Below are positions 1-9,065 of a stretch of 64,000 nucleotides of DNA, piece by piece. The stretch comes from Pantoea sp. (GTDB lineage: Bacteria; Pseudomonadota; Gammaproteobacteria; Enterobacterales; Enterobacteriaceae). The stretch spans positions 186,001 through 250,000 of the forward strand of contig NZ_JAPWKD010000032.1 in the NCBI RefSeq assembly GCF_028283705.1. The letters run 5' to 3'. Numbering within the stretch: position 1 is the first letter of the stretch; every line of letters starts with the position of its first letter. The notes under the pieces were generated by a model. The model made no database searches. It was given only the letters and a program-made list of their open reading frames with translations, and had not been told where the DNA came from. The translations under genes and the position numbers were made by a program.

Positions 1-780
1 CACCAACTGACCGATGTTTATCCGCCGCGCAGTGAACGTCAGCAACAGCCGCTACTGCTGGCGGTGGAAGGCCTGCATGATGACCAGTTGCTCCAGGATA
101 TTTCGCTGCGCCTGCATAAAGGTGAAATCCTCGGTATCGCCGGATTAGCCGGAGCCGGTAAAACCGAGCTGTGCAAAGCGCTGTTTGGTGCCAGCAAAAG
201 TCGCGTCAACCACGGCGAATTGCATGGCAAACCGTGGCGTCCGCGTTCACCGCATGACTCGGTGGAAAACCGCATGGCGCTGGTACCGGAAGAACGCCGT
301 AAAGAAGGCATCTTTATCGATGAATCGGTGACGATGAACCTCAGCGTCAGCGCCGATAGCAGTTTTTCGCGCTGGAGCCTGTTCGGCCATCGTCAAGCGT
401 GGCGCTGGGCGGAAGAGGTGATTAACCGCCTCAACGTGCGCACCACCGGACCGGCACAAACGCTGCGCCGTCTGTCGGGTGGGAATCAGCAGAAAGTGGC
501 GATTGGTAAATGGCTGCGTAATAACGCCGATGTGCTGATTTTTGATGAACCGACCAAAGGGGTCGATATCAAGGCCAAAACCGATTTGTTCAGCCTGATC
601 GACGGATTAGCGCGGGAAGGCAAAGGCATCATCTATGCCTCGGGTGAGTTTTCCGAGCTGGTAGGCCTGTGTGACCGAATTTGTGTGCTCTGGGACGGGC
701 GCATTGTGGCAGAAATGGAAGGACGTGAGGCCACAGAAGAGACGCTTTTGCTTTATTCCACCGGAGGAACCCCTGCGTGA
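1..780 (+). CDS. Sugar ABC transporter ATPase (RbsA-like), C-terminal part
   Basis: ATPase of a ribose/galactose-class (CUT2) sugar importer; it acts at the inner membrane and powers the permease encoded next. The frame is open back to base 1, so only the last 259 codons are present and the N-terminal ATPase half lies outside the window. What remains is the second nucleotide-binding domain of the duplicated RbsA layout: Walker A GLAGAGKT (142-165), signature LSGGNQQKV (472-498, typical of the C-terminal half of RbsA/MglA), then Walker B LIFDEPTKGVD. The stop overlaps the permease start (GTGA), suggesting coupled translation. The sugar cannot be named from sequence. Confidence 0.9.
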   Translation, partial: HQLTDVYPPRSERQQQPLLLAVEGLHDDQLLQDISLRLHKGEILGIAGLAGAGKTELCKALFGASKSRVNHGELHGKPWRPRSPHDSVENRMALVPEERRKEGIFIDESVTMNLSVSADSSFSRWSLFGHRQAWRWAEEVINRLNVRTTGPAQTLRRLSGGNQQKVAIGKWLRNNADVLIFDEPTKGVDIKAKTDLFSLIDGLAREGKGIIYASGEFSELVGLCDRICVLWDGRIVAEMEGREATEETLLLYSTGGTPA

Positions 781-1775
781 GCAGCAAAGATATAATCCTG
801 AACCCGCAGCCTTCTCTGCGCCATCAGCTGTTTGATTTTCTCTATAAATGGGGCATGTTGCTGACGGTGGTGATCCTGATCGCCGCATTTGGCCTCGCCT
901 CAGACAGCTTCCTTGAGCCCACCAACATCATCAACATTCTGCGCTCCATCGCGATTGTCACAGTCATTGCGATTGGCGTGTCGATTTCGCTGACCATTGG
1001 CGGCTTTGACCTGTCTGTCGGCTCTACCGCCTCGCTGGCGAATGCGCTGGTGATTTCGCTGTTCGTCTGGTACGGCTTCAATTCCACCGAAGCCATCGTC
1101 ATCACCCTGCTGCTGTGTACCCTGGTCGGGCTGTTTAACAGCTTCCTGATTGTGATTCTGCGCATCCCTGACATGCTGGCGACCCTCGCGACGCTGTTTG
1201 TGGTCCAGGGCGTGGCGATGACCTACAGCTTTGGCGGCTCCATTACCGAAAATATGGTGATGCCGAACGGGGATATGGCGGAAGGTACCATTCCGGCCGG
1301 TTTTAACCTGCTCGGCCAGGTCCCCACCATCGTCATCATTATGCTGGTGGTGACCGTGGTGGCACAGCTGGCGCTGTCGCTCACCAAACATGGCCGTCGC
1401 ATGTATGCCCTCGGCGGCAATCCGGAAGCCGCTCGTCTCTCCGGCATCCGGACTAACCGTTATCGCGTGCTGGCTTATGTCATCTCTTCACTGCTGGCCG
1501 GGGTCGGCGGCATTCTGCTGGCTTCGCGTATTGGTTCCTCCCAGGTGAATGCCGGTGGCGGGTACCTGATGGATGCGGTGGCGGCGGCCTGGATCGGCTT
1601 CTCGCTGGCCGGTTCCGGCAAACCGAATGCACTCGGAACCCTGGTCGGCGCGATCATCCTTGGCGTGCTGCAAAACGGACTGGTGATGCTTTCCGTGCCC
1701 TACTACGCCATGGACATTATTAAAGGCCTGGTGCTGGCTCTGGCCCTGGCGATTACCTATATTCAGCGCCGCTAA
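777..1775 (+). CDS. Sugar ABC transporter permease (RbsC-like)
   Basis: Inner-membrane permease of the CUT2 importer, 332 residues, the usual RbsC-family size. It is rich in hydrophobic segments and carries the family-typical stretch GFDLSVGS near residue 75 and AVAAAWIGFSLAGSGKPNALG near residue 265. Translation starts at GTG 777, which overlaps the ATPase stop, with an AGGA-type ribosome site (GGAGGA, 763-768) eight bases upstream. The binding-protein gene follows after 27 bases, so the three form one operon. Substrate unknown. Confidence 0.9.
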   Translation: MSSKDIILNPQPSLRHQLFDFLYKWGMLLTVVILIAAFGLASDSFLEPTNIINILRSIAIVTVIAIGVSISLTIGGFDLSVGSTASLANALVISLFVWYGFNSTEAIVITLLLCTLVGLFNSFLIVILRIPDMLATLATLFVVQGVAMTYSFGGSITENMVMPNGDMAEGTIPAGFNLLGQVPTIVIIMLVVTVVAQLALSLTKHGRRMYALGGNPEAARLSGIRTNRYRVLAYVISSLLAGVGGILLASRIGSSQVNAGGGYLMDAVAAAWIGFSLAGSGKPNALGTLVGAIILGVLQNGLVMLSVPYYAMDIIKGLVLALALAITYIQRR

Positions 1776-1802
1776 GGCGCTTCCCTGAAGAAAGAGAACA
1801 AC

Positions 1803-2873
1803 ATGAAAAAAATCACCCTTTCACTGCTGGCCGTAGGCCTGCTGAATGTCAGCGCCGCCTTTGCCGACACCGTAGTACCGGTGCCTGCCGCCATCGCTAA
1901 TCACCAGGGACCGGTGCGTATCGCCATTATCCGTAACCTCGGCTCTGACGATAACACCACCCAGTTTGTTGCTGGTGCCATCCAGCAGGGACGTAAGCTG
2001 GGCTTCAAAGTCAGCACCTTCCTGAGCAACGGTGATGACGCACGTTTCCAGGACTTCGTCAGCCAGGCGATCAGCCAGAAATATGACGGCATTATTCTGT
2101 CGCATGGCAAAGAACCCTACTCCACCGCGCTGGTAAAACGCATTGCTGATGCTGGTATTAAGGTGTCGGTGTTTGATACCCCGGTTGATACGCCGGTGAA
2201 CGGCGTGACGGTCACCGCCCAGAATGACGCCTCACTGGCGCAGGAATCCCTTGGTCAGTTGATCAAAGACTTTAACGGCAAGGCGAACATCGTCAAATTG
2301 TGGGTCGCAGGCTTCCCGGCCATGGATCGTCGTCAGGTGGTGTATGAAAAACTGATGAAGGAAAATCCGGGCATCCATCAGCTGGAGTCAATCGGTGCGG
2401 TCTCTTCTGACGTGCAGGGCGATACCGCTAACAAGATTGGTGCGATTCTGGCGAAGTACCCGAAAGGCAAAATTGATGCGATCTGGGGCTCCTGGGATGC
2501 CTTCAGCCAGGGTGCCTACAAAGCGTTGCAGGAGAATGGCCGTACTGAGATCAAGCTGTACAGCATTGACGTCTCCAACCAGGATCTGCAGCTGATGCAC
2601 GAGAAGAATAGCCCGTGGGTGCAGACTGTGGCAGTCGATCCGAAAACCATTGGCGCGGTGAATATGCGTCTGGTGGCGAATAAGATTGCTGGTGAAAGCA
2701 CCCCCGCGAGCTACGAGTTTAAGGCTTCCTCGATTACTCAGCAGCAGTTGAACAGCGAGCAGGGTGCGGTAAACGTGGCATCGCTGAGCAAAATCATCCC
2801 AGGCTGGGGTGAGAACCACGATTTCGTCGCACCGTGGTTTGCCACGCTGGAAGCGAAGTACGGCAACAAATAA
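1803..2873 (+). CDS. Periplasmic sugar-binding protein of the CUT2 importer
   Basis: Periplasmic substrate-binding protein, 356 residues. The N-terminus is a classical Sec signal peptide (MKK, hydrophobic core, probable cleavage after AAFA near residue 21). The mature part resembles the peripla_BP_4 family: an IAIIRNLGSDD first strand near residue 40 and the later AIWGSWDAFSQGAYKAL stretch that in RbsB-like proteins lines the sugar cleft. It is the last gene of the importer operon; a hairpin repeat follows 8 bases after the stop. Similarity to ribose/autoinducer-2/xylose binders is at family level only. Confidence 0.88.
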   Translation: MKKITLSLLAVGLLNVSAAFADTVVPVPAAIANHQGPVRIAIIRNLGSDDNTTQFVAGAIQQGRKLGFKVSTFLSNGDDARFQDFVSQAISQKYDGIILSHGKEPYSTALVKRIADAGIKVSVFDTPVDTPVNGVTVTAQNDASLAQESLGQLIKDFNGKANIVKLWVAGFPAMDRRQVVYEKLMKENPGIHQLESIGAVSSDVQGDTANKIGAILAKYPKGKIDAIWGSWDAFSQGAYKALQENGRTEIKLYSIDVSNQDLQLMHEKNSPWVQTVAVDPKTIGAVNMRLVANKIAGESTPASYEFKASSITQQQLNSEQGAVNVASLSKIIPGWGENHDFVAPWFATLEAKYGNK

Positions 2874-2880
2874 TGGCTGG

Positions 2881-2904
2881 AGCGGCGCGGTTTATCGCGC
2901 CGCT
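2881..2904. repeat. GC-rich palindromic repeat, copy 1
   Basis: Inverted repeat with 9-base arms AGCGGCGCG / CGCGCCGCT and loop GTTTAT, placed between the convergent sugar-importer operon and dinB; it overlaps the last bases of the dinB coding sequence. Related copies lie near 11404, 26257 and 30403. It could act as a two-way transcription terminator, although no long T-tract follows. Confidence 0.75.
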
Positions 2905-3961
2905 ACGACAATCCCAATAATAACTGCCTCTCCAGCTGTGGATTCACCAGCGTCACATGCAGCCCCACCAGCCGGACACCCCGCCCGGCACGGCGTTCGT
3001 CCCAGGTTTTGCGCGCCACCGCAATCATGTCCTCTTTATTCAGCACCGGCCAGATATGCTCCTGGGTCGTCAGCTGGAAATCATTGAACTTCAGTTTTAC
3101 TCCCTGACGGGCGATTAACTTGTCCGGGCGAATCTGCGTCAAGCGGCGATCCAGCTCCTCGTAGAGATAATCAATGATTTCAAGGCATTGTTCCCAGCTA
3201 TGAATATCTTCCATCAGGGTACGCTCAACGCCGAGTGATTTACGTTCCCGCTCCACCACTACGCCGCGCTCGTCGATACCGTGGCTGCGTTCCCATAACA
3301 CCCGGCCAAATTTGCCGAAGCGTTTAAGGAGCTGCGCCAAATCCGCCTGCTGTACATCTCCGCAGGTACGCAGGCCCATCTCTTCCAGTTTTTTTGCCGA
3401 CACCTTGCCGACGCCGGGGATTTTGCTTAGCGACAGCGTCAGCAGAAAATCAGGCATCACCTGCGGCGTGATCACGAACTGGCCATTCGGTTTGTTCAGG
3501 TCGGAAGCAATTTTGGCGAGAAACTTGATTGGCGCGATACCTGCCGAAGCGGTCAGCTGGGTTTCCCGCAGAATATCGGCGCGAATCGCCTGTGCCATTA
3601 GCGTTGCAGACCCCTGACAATGCGGGCTATCAGTGACATCAAGGTAAGCTTCATCCAGCGACAGCGGTTCAATTAAAGAGGTATAACGCGAAAAGATCGC
3701 ACGGATCTGGCGGGAGGCTTCTTTATAGGCTTCGAAGCGACCGGGCAACAGACGCAGATGTGGGCAGAGTCTCAGCGCCGTGGCGGTGGGCATCGCGCTG
3801 CGCACGCCATACTCCCGCGCCGGATAGTTAGCGGTGCTGATCACGCCACGTTGCACTCGGCTGCCACCAATGGCGATCGGGATATCACGCAAAGAGGGAT
3901 CGTCGCGCATTTCAACCGCTGCAAAAAAGCAGTCCATATCGACATGAATGATCTTACGCAT
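2903..3961 (-). CDS. dinB: DNA polymerase IV (translesion synthesis)
   Basis: Y-family error-prone DNA polymerase that extends primers past lesions and distorted termini. The 352-residue product matches E. coli DinB almost throughout. The palm motif HVDMDCFFAAVEMR gives the first catalytic Asp (residue 8) and SLDEAYLDV the second acidic pair; a helix-hairpin-helix KIPGVGKVSAKKL follows, then the little-finger domain and a C-terminal QLLLGLS resembling the beta-clamp-binding QLVLGL of E. coli. The start at 3961 is supported by homology and by GGAGGGGG directly upstream; a longer frame to 3994 runs into the LexA operator and is rejected. Damage induction is expected. Confidence 0.97.
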   Translation of the reverse strand: MRKIIHVDMDCFFAAVEMRDDPSLRDIPIAIGGSRVQRGVISTANYPAREYGVRSAMPTATALRLCPHLRLLPGRFEAYKEASRQIRAIFSRYTSLIEPLSLDEAYLDVTDSPHCQGSATLMAQAIRADILRETQLTASAGIAPIKFLAKIASDLNKPNGQFVITPQVMPDFLLTLSLSKIPGVGKVSAKKLEEMGLRTCGDVQQADLAQLLKRFGKFGRVLWERSHGIDERGVVVERERKSLGVERTLMEDIHSWEQCLEIIDYLYEELDRRLTQIRPDKLIARQGVKLKFNDFQLTTQEHIWPVLNKEDMIAVARKTWDERRAGRGVRLVGLHVTLVNPQLERQLLLGLS

Positions 3962-3975
3962 ACCCCCTCCAGATA

Positions 3976-3991
3976 CTGGATAAGTATACAG
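3976..3991 (-). promoter_or_regulatory. LexA (SOS) box of dinB
   Basis: On the minus strand the sequence is CTGTATACTTATCCAG, a CTG-N10-CAG match to the LexA consensus with the AT-rich core, 14 bases upstream of the dinB start codon. As I recall, E. coli dinB has a very similar operator. Binding is inferred. Confidence 0.85.
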
Positions 3992-4203
3992 CACTGCAAA
4001 ATATCAGCAATATTTGTCGGGGCACGCATTAAAGTTTACAAATTTATCGCCGTAATCCCTGAGGTAAATGGCTATTTTCTCAGACACTGGCTTGATTAAA
4101 CGCCAGACAATGTTAATGTTGCGCTGCGGTAGCGGATATTTCCGATAATGCAATAAGAGACGTTATGCGTCAGAGTTCCTCTTCACTTCAAGGTACACAC
4201 AGA

Positions 4204-4950
4204 ATGGGCAGAATCGCATTCTTGCTTGCGATGATTTTTATGCCGGTCCTTAGCTGGGCAATCAATCCCGAGCCAGTTAACCCCGAGGCTCCGGTAAGCA
4301 AAGAACTAAAAAAACAATTACTTGGCACCCCGGTTTATATTCAGATTTTCAAGGAAGAGCGTACGCTGGAACTGTACGGCAAGATCGGTAATGAATATCG
4401 TCTGCTGGATAGCTACCGCATTTGTAATTTCTCTGGCGGTTTGGGTCCCAAGCGCCGCGAAGGGGATTTTAAAAGCCCGGAAGGTTTTTATAGCGTCAAA
4501 CTGAATCAGTTAAAACCGGATAGCCATTATTATCGCGCGATTAATACCGGTTTTCCGAACCAATTTGACCGTGACAATGGTTACAGCGGCAAATATCTGA
4601 TGATCCACGGCGACTGTAAATCCATTGGCTGCTATGCCATGACCAACGCCTATATGGATGAGATCTACACCTACGTTAACGCTGCGCTGCGTAACGGGCA
4701 GGAAGAAGTGTCGTTAGGCATCTTCCCGTTCCGTATGACCGACAGCAACATGCAGCGTCACCGCTACTCTACTTACGCCAGCTTCTGGCGTCAGCTGCAG
4801 CCGGGTTATGCGTACTTTGCGAAGTACCACCAGCCACCGACGGTGAACGTCACCGGCAGCGGCCAGTACGCGGTAAACAGCAGCCCGGCGGTAATGACCG
4901 CGCCAGACGCTGCTTCAAAATCATTCCTGGCGCTCTCCCAGGCAAAATAA
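4204..4950 (+). CDS. dpaA: Peptidoglycan meso-DAP amidase DpaA (YafK), L,D-transpeptidase fold
   Basis: Periplasmic enzyme of the YkuD/L,D-transpeptidase family. In E. coli YafK/DpaA cleaves the bond that links Braun lipoprotein to peptidoglycan, rather than forming crosslinks. From the chosen start the protein has 248 residues with a signal peptide (MGRIAFLLAMIFMPVLSWA). The catalytic region shows MIHGDCKSIGCYAM with His135 and Cys143. I chose ATG 4204 because the signal peptide and E. coli alignment begin there; an in-frame ATG at 4165 would add 13 residues and has a fair ribosome site, so it cannot be excluded. Its 3' end overlaps yafJ by 30 bases tail to tail. Confidence 0.9.
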   Translation: MGRIAFLLAMIFMPVLSWAINPEPVNPEAPVSKELKKQLLGTPVYIQIFKEERTLELYGKIGNEYRLLDSYRICNFSGGLGPKRREGDFKSPEGFYSVKLNQLKPDSHYYRAINTGFPNQFDRDNGYSGKYLMIHGDCKSIGCYAMTNAYMDEIYTYVNAALRNGQEEVSLGIFPFRMTDSNMQRHRYSTYASFWRQLQPGYAYFAKYHQPPTVNVTGSGQYAVNSSPAVMTAPDAASKSFLALSQAK

Positions 4951-5688
4951 TACCCACTCGCCTGGCACTATCCGGTGCCAGGTTTCATTCCCCGTCAGCG
5001 GTTGCGTAGCAATCACCGTCACCACATCCTGCGGCGTAGTCTGCTGCTGAAAATCAATCTCCACATCCTGATCGAGCAGCTTGGCTTTGCCAAACGGCGC
5101 GCGACGGGTGATCCAGAACAGATTGGTGGAACAGAACGCCATCAGATAACGTCCATCCGACAGCAGCATGTTAAACACCCCTTTCTGCCGTAACTCCGCC
5201 GCCAGCTCCGCGATATAGCGAAACACCGCTGGCCAGTTGCCGGGCGTGCGCGGATAACGCTGGGTCAGTTTATGCAGGATCCAGCAGAAGGCTTTTTCAC
5301 TGTCGGTTTCCCCCACCGGGCGGAAATGACCGGTCTCCAGTTGACGATAGCCTTTCAACTGACCGTTATGGGCGTAGGTCCAGTTACGGCCCCACAGCTC
5401 GCGGGTAAACGGATGGGTATTTTCCAGTGACACTTCACCGCGGTTGGCCTGGCGAATATGCGCCACCACCGAATGTGATTTGATTGGATATTCCTGCACC
5501 AAACGGGCAATCGGCGAGTTATAGCTCGGCAACGGATCTTTGAAGGTGCGGCAGCCTTTATCTTCATAAAAGGTGATGCCCCAGCCATCTTTGTGCGGTC
5601 CGGTCCCACCACCACGCTGCACCAGCCCGGTAAAACTAAAACAGATATCCGTGGGGACATTGGCGCTCATCCCGAGCAATTCGCACAT
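4921..5688 (-). CDS. yafJ: Class II glutamine amidotransferase-like protein YafJ
   Basis: Protein of 255 residues in the Ntn-hydrolase class II glutamine amidotransferase family. The N-terminus MCELLGMSANVPTDICFSF places the nucleophilic Cys at position 2 after Met removal. Downstream HIRQANRGEVSLENTHPF and WTYAHNGQL are the glutamine-binding blocks of the family. No acceptor domain is attached, as in E. coli YafJ, whose physiological substrate I do not know. It lies downstream of gmhA on the same strand, separated by a terminator. Confidence 0.9.
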   Translation of the reverse strand: MCELLGMSANVPTDICFSFTGLVQRGGGTGPHKDGWGITFYEDKGCRTFKDPLPSYNSPIARLVQEYPIKSHSVVAHIRQANRGEVSLENTHPFTRELWGRNWTYAHNGQLKGYRQLETGHFRPVGETDSEKAFCWILHKLTQRYPRTPGNWPAVFRYIAELAAELRQKGVFNMLLSDGRYLMAFCSTNLFWITRRAPFGKAKLLDQDVEIDFQQQTTPQDVVTVIATQPLTGNETWHRIVPGEWVLFCLGERQE

Positions 5689-5702
5689 AGCTACCGCCTT
5701 AG

Positions 5703-5729
5703 TAAAATCCTCCCACCGGCGTGGGAGGA
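5703..5729 (-). terminator. Rho-independent terminator of gmhA
   Basis: On the minus strand a 9-base-pair stem (TCCTCCCAC / GTGGGAGGA, loop GCCG) is followed by TTTTA. It lies 12 bases past the gmhA stop and before yafJ. Confidence 0.85.
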
Positions 5730-5740
5730 AAAGCCACGAC

Positions 5741-6319
5741 TTACTTCACCATCTCTTTTTCAATCAGCAGCATCAGGATATGGATGACTTTGATATGAAT
5801 TTCCTGAATGCGGTCAGCATAACCAAAATGCGGCACACGGATTTCAATGTCTGCGGTACCGGCCATTTTGCCGCCGTCTTTGCCAGTCAGGGTGATGACC
5901 TTCATCCCCTGCGCACGCGCCGCTTCCACCGCCTTGATGATGTTGGCGGAATTGCCGGACGTAGACAAGCCAAGCAGCACATCGCCCGGACGCCCCACCG
6001 CTTCAATATAACGCGAGAACACGTAATCGTAACCAAAGTCATTGCTGACGCAGGAAAGATGGCTGACGTCAGAGATGGCAATCGCCGGGTAGCCAGGACG
6101 GTTTTCACGATAGCGCCCGGTCAGCTCCTCGGCGAAGTGCATGGCATCGCAATGCGAGCCGCCGTTGCCGCAGGAGAGCACTTTGCCACCCGCTTTGAAG
6201 CTATCCGCCAGCAACACTGCCGCGCGCTGAATCGCATGGATGTTGGCTTCATTGCTGAGGAAATTGTTCAGCGTATCGGCGGCTTCATTAAGTTCTGACC
6301 GGATAATGTCCTGATACAT
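5741..6319 (-). CDS. gmhA: Sedoheptulose 7-phosphate isomerase
   Basis: Cytoplasmic enzyme that makes D-glycero-D-manno-heptose 7-phosphate from sedoheptulose 7-phosphate, the first step of heptose supply for the LPS inner core. The 192-residue product matches E. coli GmhA/LpcA nearly end to end, with the SIS-domain blocks SCGNGGSHCDAMHFAEELTG and LLGLSTSGNSANIIKA. The start at 6319 gives MYQDIIRSELNEA as in E. coli, with AAGGA upstream; an upstream in-frame ATG at 6382 is unsupported. gmhB, acting two steps later, is also in this window at 44680. Confidence 0.97.
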   Translation of the reverse strand: MYQDIIRSELNEAADTLNNFLSNEANIHAIQRAAVLLADSFKAGGKVLSCGNGGSHCDAMHFAEELTGRYRENRPGYPAIAISDVSHLSCVSNDFGYDYVFSRYIEAVGRPGDVLLGLSTSGNSANIIKAVEAARAQGMKVITLTGKDGGKMAGTADIEIRVPHFGYADRIQEIHIKVIHILMLLIEKEMVK

Positions 6320-6534
6320 AGGGATGTCCTTTAGAGGAAAGATTGACCCCTGCAAGTTTAACGGAATGGCGTGGAGGCGCAAAGCACAGGCGCAGGTGAA
6401 AGCCCGGCCCTGAAGGGTAAAAAGCGTGAAGTCGTGTGTCAGATCAACCTATCCCGGCGATTTTGTGAGTTGGGTTGTAATTGTGTTGTAAACAAATTGA
6501 TAAATTTCCAGCGCTGCTCTAAACCTCTATACAT

Positions 6535-6551
6535 AACAGGTCAGACCTCTT
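6535..6551 (+). promoter_or_regulatory. Probable FadR operator of fadE
   Basis: AACAGGTCAGACCTCTT lies 22 bases before the fadE start codon. It carries the GGTCNGACC-type core of FadR sites, and E. coli fadE is repressed by FadR until long-chain acyl-CoA is present. The match is by eye. Confidence 0.65.
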
Positions 6552-6573
6552 ACAACTTACGGAGCGGTTCATT

Positions 6574-9018
6574 ATGCTGGTTGCCTCAATCGTTGCGACG
6601 CTGATATTGATTAGCGCCCTCTTCTACCATCAACTTTCCCTGCGTTTCAGCAGCGCTATCCTGTTGTTGTGGACCGCAGCCCTCGCCTTCAGCGGGTTGT
6701 GGACGCCCTGGCTGCTGCTGCCGCTCGCCATAATCCTGTTACCCTTTAACCTGCCCGCGATGCGTCGCAGTATGTTTTCGAAGCCGATGCTGCACAGCTT
6801 TCAGAAAGTGATGCCGCCGATGTCGCGTACTGAAAAAGAAGCCATCGACGCCGGTACTACCTGGTGGGAAGGTGATCTGTTCCGCGGCAAGCCGGACTGG
6901 CAGAAACTGCACAACTATCCACAGCCACGTCTGACAGAAGAGGAACAAACCTTTCTCGATGGCCCGGTAGAAGAAGCCTGCCGTATGGCGAATGATTTTC
7001 AGATCACCCACGAAATGGCCGATCTGCCGCCGGAGCTGTGGGCGTATCTGAAAGAACATCGTTTCTTCGCCATGATCATTAAAAAAGAATATGGCGGCCT
7101 CGAATTCTCTGCCTATGCTCAGGCGCGCGTGCTGCAAAAACTGGCGGGCGTGTCCGGTATCCTCGCCATCACCGTTGGTGTGCCTAACTCTCTCGGTCCA
7201 GGCGAACTGCTGCAACACTACGGCACCGATGCGCAGAAAGATCACTACCTGCCACGACTGGCACGCGGCGACGAAATTCCCTGCTTCGCGCTGACCAGCC
7301 CGGAAGCCGGTTCTGATGCCGGAGCCATCCCGGATACCGGCGTGGTGTGTATGGGTGAATGGCAGGGCAAAGAAGTGCTCGGCATGCGCCTGACGTGGAA
7401 CAAGCGCTATATCACCCTGGCACCGATTGCTACCGTGCTCGGCCTGGCCTTTAAACTCTCCGACCCGGAACACCTGCTGGGCAATACCGAGGAGCTGGGC
7501 ATTACCTGCGCGCTGATCCCCACCCATACGCCAGGCGTGGAAATTGGTCACCGCCACTTCCCGCTGAACGTGCCGTTCCAGAACGGCCCGACGCGAGGCA
7601 AAGATATCTTCGTACCGATTGATTACATTATCGGCGGCCCGGCGATGGCCGGTCAGGGCTGGCGTATGCTGGTGGAATGCCTCTCGGTAGGACGTGGTAT
7701 CACCCTGCCGTCCAACTCCACTGGCAGCCTGAAAAGTATCGCGCTGGCGACCGGTGCCTATGCGCACATTCGTCGTCAGTTCAAAGTGTCCATCGGCAAA
7801 ATGGAAGGGATCGAAGAACCGCTGGCACGCATTGCCGGAAATGCCTACGTGATGGATGCAGCAGCAACACTGATCACCAGCGGCATTATGCTGGGTGAAA
7901 AACCGGCAGTGCTGTCGGCGATCGTCAAATATCACTGCACCCATCGCGGTCAGCAGTCGATCATTGATGCGATGGATATCGCCGGGGGCAAAGGCATCAT
8001 GCTCGGCGAGAATAACTTCCTCGCCCGTGCCTACCAGGGCGCACCGATTGCCATTACCGTCGAGGGGGCCAATATTCTGACGCGTAGCATGATTATCTTC
8101 GGCCAGGGTGCGATTCGCTGCCATCCGTGGGTACTGGAAGAGATGAATGCCGCGGCGAAAAACGATCTGGCGGCCTTTGACCGTGCGCTGTTCAGCCATA
8201 TCGGCCATGTGGGCAGCAATAAAGTTCGCAGCCTGTGGCTGGGTCTGACCGGTGGCCGCACCAGCGCGACACCCACCCGCGACGCTACCCGCCGTTATTA
8301 TCAGCAAATGAACCGCCTGAGCGCTAACCTGGCGCTGCTGGCTGATGTTGCCATGGCGGTGCTGGGCGGCAGTCTGAAACGTCGTGAGCGCATCTCTGCG
8401 CGTCTGGGGGATGTCCTGAGCCAGCTTTACCTGGCATCAGCAACCTTAAAACGTTATGAGGACGAAGGTCGTAACGAAGCCGATCTGCCTCTGGTGCACT
8501 GGGGCGTCCAGGATGCACTGCATCAGGCAGAAGCGGCCATTGACGACCTGCTGCGCAACTTCCCAAATCGTTTTGTCGCCGGTGCGCTGCGTATGGTGAT
8601 CTTCGTCGGTGGACATCACTGTCCGGCCCCGTCTGATAAGCTTGATCATAAGCTGGCGAAACTGCTGCAACTGCCCTCCGCGACGCGCACGCGTCTGGGT
8701 CGTGGTCAGTATCTGACGCCGAGCGCACACAACCCGGCGGGCCAACTGGAACAGGCGTTACAGGATGTGATGGCAGCGGAAGTGATTCACGATCGTCTGT
8801 GCCTGCAACTGAAGAAAAATATTTCCTTCACCCGGCTGGATCAGCTGGCACAACGTGGTTTGAAAGAGGGCTGGATTGACGAAGCCGAAGCGAAGATCCT
8901 GACCCGCGCCGAGGCCAGCCGTCTGCGTGCCATCAACGTGGATGAGTTTGCGCCGGAAGCCCTGGCCGTGCCAAAGCCACAAACTAAAACACCCGCACGC
9001 GCCAGCGAAGCAGCATAA
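6574..9018 (+). CDS. fadE: Acyl-CoA dehydrogenase FadE
   Basis: First dehydrogenation step of fatty-acid beta-oxidation: acyl-CoA to trans-2-enoyl-CoA using FAD. The 814-residue length is the large FadE type, not the 380-residue mitochondrial type. The order is two hydrophobic N-terminal segments (about residues 1-55), then the acyl-CoA dehydrogenase N domain with FAMIIKKEYGGLEFSA, the central block CFALTSPEAGSDAGAIPDTG, and the helical C domain with GGKGIMLGENNFLARAYQG. It matches E. coli FadE almost throughout. GGAG precedes ATG 6574, and a FadR-like site lies just upstream, consistent with induction by fatty acids. Confidence 0.97.
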   Translation: MLVASIVATLILISALFYHQLSLRFSSAILLLWTAALAFSGLWTPWLLLPLAIILLPFNLPAMRRSMFSKPMLHSFQKVMPPMSRTEKEAIDAGTTWWEGDLFRGKPDWQKLHNYPQPRLTEEEQTFLDGPVEEACRMANDFQITHEMADLPPELWAYLKEHRFFAMIIKKEYGGLEFSAYAQARVLQKLAGVSGILAITVGVPNSLGPGELLQHYGTDAQKDHYLPRLARGDEIPCFALTSPEAGSDAGAIPDTGVVCMGEWQGKEVLGMRLTWNKRYITLAPIATVLGLAFKLSDPEHLLGNTEELGITCALIPTHTPGVEIGHRHFPLNVPFQNGPTRGKDIFVPIDYIIGGPAMAGQGWRMLVECLSVGRGITLPSNSTGSLKSIALATGAYAHIRRQFKVSIGKMEGIEEPLARIAGNAYVMDAAATLITSGIMLGEKPAVLSAIVKYHCTHRGQQSIIDAMDIAGGKGIMLGENNFLARAYQGAPIAITVEGANILTRSMIIFGQGAIRCHPWVLEEMNAAAKNDLAAFDRALFSHIGHVGSNKVRSLWLGLTGGRTSATPTRDATRRYYQQMNRLSANLALLADVAMAVLGGSLKRRERISARLGDVLSQLYLASATLKRYEDEGRNEADLPLVHWGVQDALHQAEAAIDDLLRNFPNRFVAGALRMVIFVGGHHCPAPSDKLDHKLAKLLQLPSATRTRLGRGQYLTPSAHNPAGQLEQALQDVMAAEVIHDRLCLQLKKNISFTRLDQLAQRGLKEGWIDEAEAKILTRAEASRLRAINVDEFAPEALAVPKPQTKTPARASEAA

Positions 9019-9037
9019 GCATCGCGGCACGATCAAC

Positions 9038-9059
9038 AAGCCTCCCTGGCGGGAGGCTT
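9038..9059. terminator. Bidirectional terminator between fadE and mtnK
   Basis: Stem AAGCCTCCC / GGGAGGCTT with loop TGGC, ending in TTTATT on the plus strand and preceded by A-rich sequence. It lies in the 47-base gap between the convergent fadE and mtnK. Confidence 0.8.
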
Positions 9060-9065
9060 TATTAT

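Noticed and set aside
4165..4203. Extended start of dpaA at ATG 4165
   Set aside because: It would add MRQSSSSLQGTHR before a normal signal peptide; the E. coli protein begins at the second Met. Kept only as an alternative.
6739..8307. A 522-codon open frame on the minus strand inside fadE
   Set aside because: It lies wholly antisense to a clearly conserved gene, has no recognisable motif, and its residue pattern (many His, Arg, Gln) is that of a codon-bias shadow.
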